This document shows positions 58,425-64,000 of a stretch of DNA of 64,000 nucleotides, one piece after another (positions within the stretch are counted from its first letter, which is position 1; the number at the start of each line of letters is the position of its first letter). Origin of the DNA: Volvox africanus (lineage: Eukaryota > Chlorophyta > Chlorophyceae > Chlamydomonadales > Volvocaceae); assembly GCA_030268105.1 (NCBI GenBank), contig BSDZ01000086.1, forward strand, positions 3,364,501 through 3,428,500. Reading direction: 5' to 3'. Below the pieces are notes generated by a model. The model was not told where the DNA came from. It saw only the letters and a list, made by a program, of their open reading frames with translations, and did no database searches. A program made the position numbers and the translations under genes.

Positions 58425-61013
58425 GAGCGGGAACGCGGTGGAAATTGTGGGGTTGCATGCGCGACCAGACCGTGCGAGGGAGCCCGAGGGTACAGATAAG
58501 GGGCGTCCTGCCGTACTGGTGACCAGATGCCGGGTGCAGCAACCAGGCGAATGGCGTGCTTTGGAATATGGTGTCGTACAGGCGTTAGCTCCACCGCTTT
58601 GGAGTTTTTCGGAACGCTCTGGACTCTGCAGTGTGTTGTGGATTAGGGGCATAGCAGTACTGCCTCATTCTGAATACACATGTGCACCTTCACACTCACG
58701 TGGAAGCACCTGCAGGGCGTCCTGGCGCCGGTGCCGCTGCCCCTTCCCCCGGGTGGAGGTCAGGGGGGGACGGCGCAGCACCTTCCTAGGCTTTGTGTCG
58801 AGCGAGTCGTGCGGATGGAGGAAGTGGACGCGTCGGTGCAGTACGGCTGGCCGCAGGTGCTGCTGGCGGCTGAGGATCCGGATCCACATGAGGTCCTGGA
58901 TCATGATGGCGGCGCCATCCGTCATAGCGGTGGCGGTGCCGCGGACGGCAGGTGCGGCGGTGGCGGCGGCGGTGACGCCGTTGCCGCCGCCGCCGAGTGG
59001 GAGGACGACAAGTCGGTCCGGGAGTTCCTTGCGCTCACACAAGTGGGTACTTAGGGGCCCCCTTAATGCGGGGCTGCCCGTGCGGTGCGCCAGCTTTTGG
59101 CGGTGGTGTGGGTTCGGTGGCAATCCAGCATCCGCTATCATTAGTCATAATGAGAGCTGGTTGCTCCTCCCCGGAGGCGCCCCCGTTCCATGACTAGAAG
59201 GAAGAGGGCCACCGGAGCAGGGGAGGTTTTTACACAGGTGCTATGTGCCCAATCCATGCGGCCATATTAGCAATCCTAGCCCTGTGCCCTGTTGTAATTG
59301 TGTGTGTATGTGTTGACTTTCGTTCACGGAAAGAGGGGGAAAAGGGTCGATTACCGGCTGCAACCGCGCCCACGGTTGAGATGAGCTTTAGGAGCTCTTA
59401 GATAAGGCCCTCCCAAGTCGGATCGTATGTTGCCGTCCCGTAGATAAGTCTGGGCACTTACGGATAACTTGTTATCTAATTATCCATCTCTGCGTCTTGC
59501 CGTCGTCTGTCTGTTCGTCTATCTGTCTGTTCCTGCCCTGTGTGACGGGCCCTGCTTTGTTTGCAGGTTCTGCTCGGTGCGGGTCTGGCCCTGCTGGCCA
59601 GCTCCCCTACCTGCCTGTGCGACTTCCCCGCCAGCAGCTCCCACTGGCGGCCCGTTCCCGCCAGCTTCAGGCAGTGGTATCTCCTCATTCCGGTCAGTAG
59701 GAACAGTGGGGGCAGGGGGGGCGGCAGTGAGGGGAGGGAGGCAGTGGGGCGTGTTCGTGTTCTGAGACAAAGGATTGAGTAAAACGAGCTCCATCTGAAC
59801 GCCAGTGATGGCGGACCCCACCTGCCGTGCCCCGCGATGACTCCCTGCAGAGCAGCGGATCCTTCCTGCTGCGCCAGGTGGCATGCAGGTACGGAGTAAA
59901 GCGGTCGTGGGAAGGCAGCATTGCGCAGTGCCATTGCGGGGTCGACTGCCGGGTGCTACATGCGTGGCGCCCTGACCCAAATGACGTGGTGCACTGACCC
60001 CGATGGGGATGAAAAGGAATTCCTGCAGTCGCTGTGAAGTAAAGCAAGTCAGGTCGTTGGTGCCGTTACGGTCCTCGGATTACATGTCGCATTCATGTTT
60101 CGTAATGTTTATCGTGGACCACCTGTCCCCATATTCTACAATCCTTTTCATTTCATGGGGTTTGGAACATAGTCGTGGCGGCAATCGAAACTCCTCGTCA
60201 CTGTGCCCTCGCTCGTCCTGGCAGGGAGCAGCTCATGCCGCTACAGCCACTGGTGCCAGTGGACCAGGGGGATGCAGCGCCAACGTCAGCGATGTCGGGT
60301 GCGGTGCGGCGTTCTTTGGCACGGCTTCCAGGATGGGAGGTTGCTACAGAGGCGGCGGCACGAGCAGCTGCGCCTGGCGGTCCATGCACCCCACCACAGT
60401 CTTCTGCTGTGCTCGCACCGGCCACCAAGGTTGAAGGAAGCAGTTGCGGCGGCGGCGATAACGATGCCCCCGCAGCATCAGAGGCTAACGGAGGCGACCC
60501 GGCTACCGGCGATTGCGCCACTGCCGCTGCCATTGCTGTGACCGCTGCTTGCAGGGCCGACGTCGAGACGCGGATGCCAGATACGCAACAGCCAGACATG
60601 GCCGCTGGCAGTGTGCGAGATGCTCCTGGGCAACGCCATGTCGATGGCGGTTCTGGGGCAGCAGCGGCATCGTCATCTCCGGCGGTGCCGCTGCTGCCTG
60701 GCTTCTCACCGTTGCAGCTCAGCAGCGGGTGCCATGAGTTCCTGGCGACGCTAGTGCGAGACAGTGTACGGCTTACCCCCCGAGTCGTATCTTCATCAGC
60801 CGCTGCAGCGGCTGATACCTCCATGGCACCGTCACACCAGCTGGCGCCGCTACCATCGCCTTCGCGAGCATCCGGTGTCCCTGTGGGTGGTCCGATTGAT
60901 GCGGTTAAAGCATCAGGCCAGGGCTCGCATGAGGCGCTGCCGCCGCCGGCGCCACTGCAGCAGCCACCTCAAGCCAAGACTCAGCCCCAGCAGCCCCAGC
61001 AGCCCCAGCAGCC

Positions 61014-61062
<49 letters not shown>

Positions 61063-61563
61063 GTGCGGGTCTTTCCCACGGGCACCCACTTAGGGCCGCT
61101 TCCGTGCCCCGCGTCAGGTGGCTTCTCTGCAGGCCCCTCCACTGCTGGGCCGCATCATCCCGCTGGCCCCACATGGACGCAGCACTTCCGGCCCTCACCT
61201 GACCCCCGCACGGCGGGGCAGCAGCCAGCAGCACACGCAGCAGCGCAGGGGTCCCACAGCGGTCCACTCGCACAGGCACGGGTCGCTGTGTCTCAAGGTC
61301 CCGGGGGCCCTATGGGTGCGGGTAATCCACATCCGAACTCGGAGCCGCATCGCGGGCAAGGCAGCAGCAGGGTGGCATGCGGACCACTTGCTCCGTGTGC
61401 ACTCGCCGTGCAACAGTCAACAGCACCCACCGCAGCGCCGCGTCAATTGCCACTGCCGCCGCCGCAACAGCCGCCGCCACCCCTGCAGCAGCAGCAGCAG
61501 CAAACCCAGCAACAGGAAGGGAGCCGGCGGCCTCTTCGCCTAAAGCCCTCGAATCGGAGCTAG
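54488..61563 (+). CDS. Protein of about 998 residues with a Gln-rich tail, unknown function (12 exons)
   Basis: Exons 54488-54679, 55024-55126, 55702-55877, 56243-56366, 56811-56993, 57236-57413, 57881-57966, 58050-58174, 58716-59042, 59567-59692, 59851-59888 and 60225-61563 join in phase to 998 codons plus TAG. The N-terminus (RSLVLLVDALHASAASTLRL) resembles a von Willebrand A-type strand and helix with an Asp in the usual place. The middle alternates helices and strands (AQEAAQNLVSVSFLSLNTEH; LEHMYNSWAQQLLQPLSPPE; WLNSVSSNAYGTGYCQIDPG), and the last third is Ala/Pro/Gln-rich with a poly-Gln run. Exon 1 ends either at a GC-AG donor (54679) or at a GT donor 12 bases earlier; both keep phase. 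A relation to vertebrate M1AP-type meiotic proteins is only a guess. No domain is firmly identified. Confidence 0.62.
55478..55569 (+). repeat. 92-base perfect repeat, copy 2 (in an intron)
   Basis: Identical to 50897-50988 in the OPR gene, same orientation. In the favoured model it lies in the second intron of the gene at 54488-61563. Read on the plus strand it is open, and it is preceded by an ATG at 55456; a peptide MAPRAGTFPGSGAGDVT could be joined in phase, through a GTGATG donor at 55544, to the exon at 55702. It may therefore act as an alternative first exon. Confidence 0.95.
57756..57786. repeat. GGGGA tandem repeat
   Basis: About five tandem GGGGA units lie in an intron of the gene at 54488-61563, within a wider G-rich stretch. 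They have G-quadruplex potential. Confidence 0.8.
58380..58427. repeat. Seven-base tandem repeat TAGGCGG
   Basis: Between six and seven uninterrupted copies of the unit TAGGCGG lie in an intron of the gene at 54488-61563. A unit of seven makes frame-neutral expansion impossible, which fits the intronic position. Confidence 0.9.
60983..61062 (+). repeat. CAG trinucleotide repeat (poly-Gln)
   Basis: A run of CAG, starting as CAGCCCCAG units and becoming pure CAG for about 15 copies, lies in the last exon of the gene at 54488-61563 and encodes a polyglutamine tract. Similar shorter CAG tracts occur at about 61485-61512 and in the minus-strand giant membrane-protein gene. Confidence 0.9.
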
Positions 61564-64000
61564 CCAGCCGGGGTGGAGCTTTTAGCAGTGGGGGGCGCAC
61601 ACGGCCAGAGCTGAAATGGTTGAGCAGCGCCGCAAAGGCCTCGCGAGATGCCGAGAAGATGCTTCTGCACCTTTATGTCACAGAAGCGTGTGCCGTACGT
61701 GTGCGACTTCTACATACAAGAGCAGCAATTAACACGTCATGTGTATGTCGTACTGTCCTCACCGCAGCCCTCATAACATTGCTAGTGCAGCGTTTACAAA
61801 CGTTACGAGGGTTTAGGGAAGGCATTGAAGAGCACCAGTTTACAGTTCTGTCACCCCTACAGTGCGTGTGTGACCATCATGCATGTCTCCCGACTGCCAG
61901 CAGGTAGGGCAGCACCGCCCGTCCGTCAGTCTGATACGTGCTCAGCCCGATCCGTGGCTGATGAGCGAGAAATGGTTGGGCACGGCTGGGAAGGTCATGA
62001 GTTGCTTGGGTATATGGGTACATAAGGGAAAAGGGGCATAGCCTGGGGATACGGTGCTCGCGGGTGCAGGCAGCAGGGGGACGGATGGAGTGATCGAGAG
62101 GAGCCGGAATGCAAAAGCGGCGGACGTAAACAGAGCAGTATGAACTCCAAACCCCTTACCAAGTCGGCCCCTCACCATCAGCCCGGGTGGCAGCCTTAAT
62201 TGCCAGCCACGTTGCTGCCGACCTGTCTCCCGCATCCCCTGTCAGCTCCGAGAAAAAAGGCCCTAAACGGTATCTCCGGACTGTCAGCAAGGGAGAAGCC
62301 CGACCCGTAATCAAAATAGCCATAATTGCTGCACAGCTCCTGCGGCAGCTCGTCAAGTGTATGGCCGCTACCGAACGTGTGCGCTGCGAGCTTAATGAAG
62401 CAATGTTGCCACAGCGGAGATGCCGAAGGGCATTCCAAAACACGTGTGTGTGTTTGTGTGTGTGTGCTCGTGGTGAAGGTGGTGGTGGTGTGAGCGGGTT
62501 AACGGATGGCTTAAAAATCAGTGGCGAACATCAGAATCATGTCATATATATCCCCACCAATAGGGCCCCCTCTAGCCAGGGCCAGATGATCAAGAGGCCG
62601 TAGGACTTGAGGCCGGAAGGAGACATGGGATGGAGCCTGCCGTGACGTCCCCCACGCCTGTCTTCAGTTCCCGCTGCCCTCTCCATAGGAATAATAATGC
62701 ACGCGTATATGTTCACCAATGACGACAATGTCTCATTATTCTGCCCTGCATCATCGCCAGCATTCTAAGTTCGTCACAAACCTGTCCCTGACCCCGCCTG
62801 GTCCTGCTTCTCACCTCCGGCCCCCGGGCTCCCCGGCTCAGCATCCCGCCCCTTTTCCTCTCCCCTCTTCTTCCCCCTTCCTCTGACTTGGTCCAAAATG
62901 GCGCAGGGGTTTGTGAAGGGCATCTGGTGAAAGTGTAGGCCTGTGTGTGTGAGAATTAGAGAACCGCTTAGTGCACGATGCGCCTTGTCATGCGATGTGC
63001 ACGCTTTTCCATGAAACCTAGTAGGCTGTCAAAAGGCCATACGGGTTCACAGAGCGATTTCTGGGGTGGGCCGAGGTGTGTGAAGCGTGATCGACGGCTG
63101 GAATTGCAAAACCCCCACTCATGCGAAATGCCTTGGATGTGCGCGGCCGGCGAAACACACATTCAACCGCCACATTGATCAGCCCCCACATGGTGGACTT
63201 GTTTGTACTGGCCCGGGCAAAACTTGCGAGACAGTAATTTTCCCGGCAGTGTGGCTAAAACATGTCGGCCTGGCTTCCTTCGGTCGGCATGTTGCTTTCC
63301 TGAACCAACTCAACGCCAGCCATTTACATGTGCGCCAGACATACCGTAATCTGTGCACGCGCAGGGGGACATCAGGAGTGGGAACTCGCTGGCATTCTTC
63401 TTTTCTCCGGGCGCCTGCTGGGATTCTTTTTGTCGCCCCCATTTTGATCGCATTAGTAGATGGAACATAGGCGGGCGGGTAGGCGACTAAAAGACAGGGA
63501 GTTCTGTACGGCAGTTTTCCTTTAGAATGGTTGGTAAGCGTCCCTCAACAAGATGCTTCCGTGTGCACGGAGCAAACCGCATTGCATTGCCGGTTGCCCA
63601 TGTGACCATTTCTGTGCAGTGGACCTGGGGCTGTGGTCCTCCTACAGCTTGTTTCAAGTTGCCTAGCTAGTCCAGGCTCGAGTCTCAAGCCCCACGTAGA
63701 CTCATTTAGAAGCGCTAGGCTGCAAAGAGTGCCTAGCTTGGCAGGATGACGAGGTGCTGAGTGGGGCTGCCACGGATGGCAATCACACCAATAACCAGGC
63801 GTTTCCGCACCTAGGAGACTCATGGTAATACCTTACCTGTCGATTTGTCACGTCATACGTGTTGACGGTGAAAAGGGAAACCAGGGGTAGAGATGAGCGC
63901 TTTCCAATTTTTACGCGGGAGTCACCTGCTTGTCCCGTGGAGGTTCACATCGGGTCGCTTGCCCTTGAAGTGTAATTCCGACCAACGCACCCTCGAGACG
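61564..64000. other. No secure gene
   Basis: At 62195-62360 the plus strand is open after a GGTGGCAG acceptor (peptide KKGPKRYLRTVSKGEARPVI) and ends at a GTGCGC donor. On the opposite strand a peptide HTLDELPQELCSNYGYFDYG is equally protein-like, so the strand cannot be decided. At 63087-63470 the plus strand is open without an ATG (peptide LKHVGLASFGRHVAFLNQLN). GT-rich microsatellite sequence lies at about 62446-62468. The 3' end of the preceding gene should be here, but no TGTAA is evident. Confidence 0.3.

Noticed and set aside
60198..60824. Minus-strand open frame opposite the last exon of the 12-exon gene
   Set aside because: The plus strand continues a phase-matched gene; the minus frame is an Ala/Ser-rich antisense reading.
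1..64000. CRISPR arrays, bacterial operons, ribosome-binding sites, prophage or insertion sequences
   Set aside because: The window is eukaryotic nuclear DNA with introns throughout. No regularly spaced identical repeats, transposase genes or paired terminal inverted repeats were seen.

Overview
The window looks like nuclear DNA of a volvocine green alga (Chlamydomonas, Volvox or Gonium relatives). Four things point there: genes made of many short exons with GTGAGT/GTAAGT/GTGCGT donors and CAG/TAG acceptors; long Ala-, Gly-, Ser- and Gln-rich stretches; an octotricopeptide (OPR) protein, a family expanded in green algae; and interstitial copies of TTTTAGGG, the Chlamydomonas-type telomere unit. 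Gene models were built by hand from open frames plus splice sites. A model was trusted most when every exon phase matched and the summed length was an exact multiple of three.

Layout. 1-4.7 kb: no secure gene, but several protein-like segments, including a long open frame at 2.0-2.9 kb. 4772-4945 (+): a single-exon mitochondrial-type ribosomal protein bL33. 6.1-15.6 kb (-): a 15-exon gene for a probably organelle-targeted protein of about 1585 residues. 15.8-18.0 kb (+): a divergently transcribed multi-pass membrane protein. 18.5-25.8 kb: two intact, head-to-head copies of a seven-exon BAR-domain gene around a 3.6-kb spacer. 26.3-28.5 kb (-): a Gln/His-rich gene with a tentative 3' half. 29.1-29.8 kb: a degenerate GT-rich minisatellite. 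30-35.7 kb: poorly resolved DNA with one possible plus-strand gene, a pyrimidine tract and telomere-like repeats. 35.8-46.8 kb (-): two genes for large low-complexity membrane-anchored proteins. 47.5-52.1 kb (-): a four-exon OPR protein. 52.6-53.3 kb (+): a SelW/Rdx-fold protein that lacks the redox CxxC/U motif. 54.5-61.6 kb (+): a 12-exon gene for a protein of about 998 residues with a Gln-rich tail. 61.6-64 kb: nothing secure.

Togetherness. This is a eukaryotic chromosome segment, so there are no operons. The pairs at 15.6 kb and 52.1 kb have start codons only 235 and 467 bases apart and may share promoters. Several products appear organelle-directed: bL33, the OPR protein, the 15-exon protein, its divergent membrane neighbour and perhaps the SelW-like protein. 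The most unusual items are the inverted BAR pair, the SelW-fold protein without its catalytic cysteines, a perfect 92-base repeat shared by the OPR coding region and a neighbouring gene, and the giant single-pass protein.
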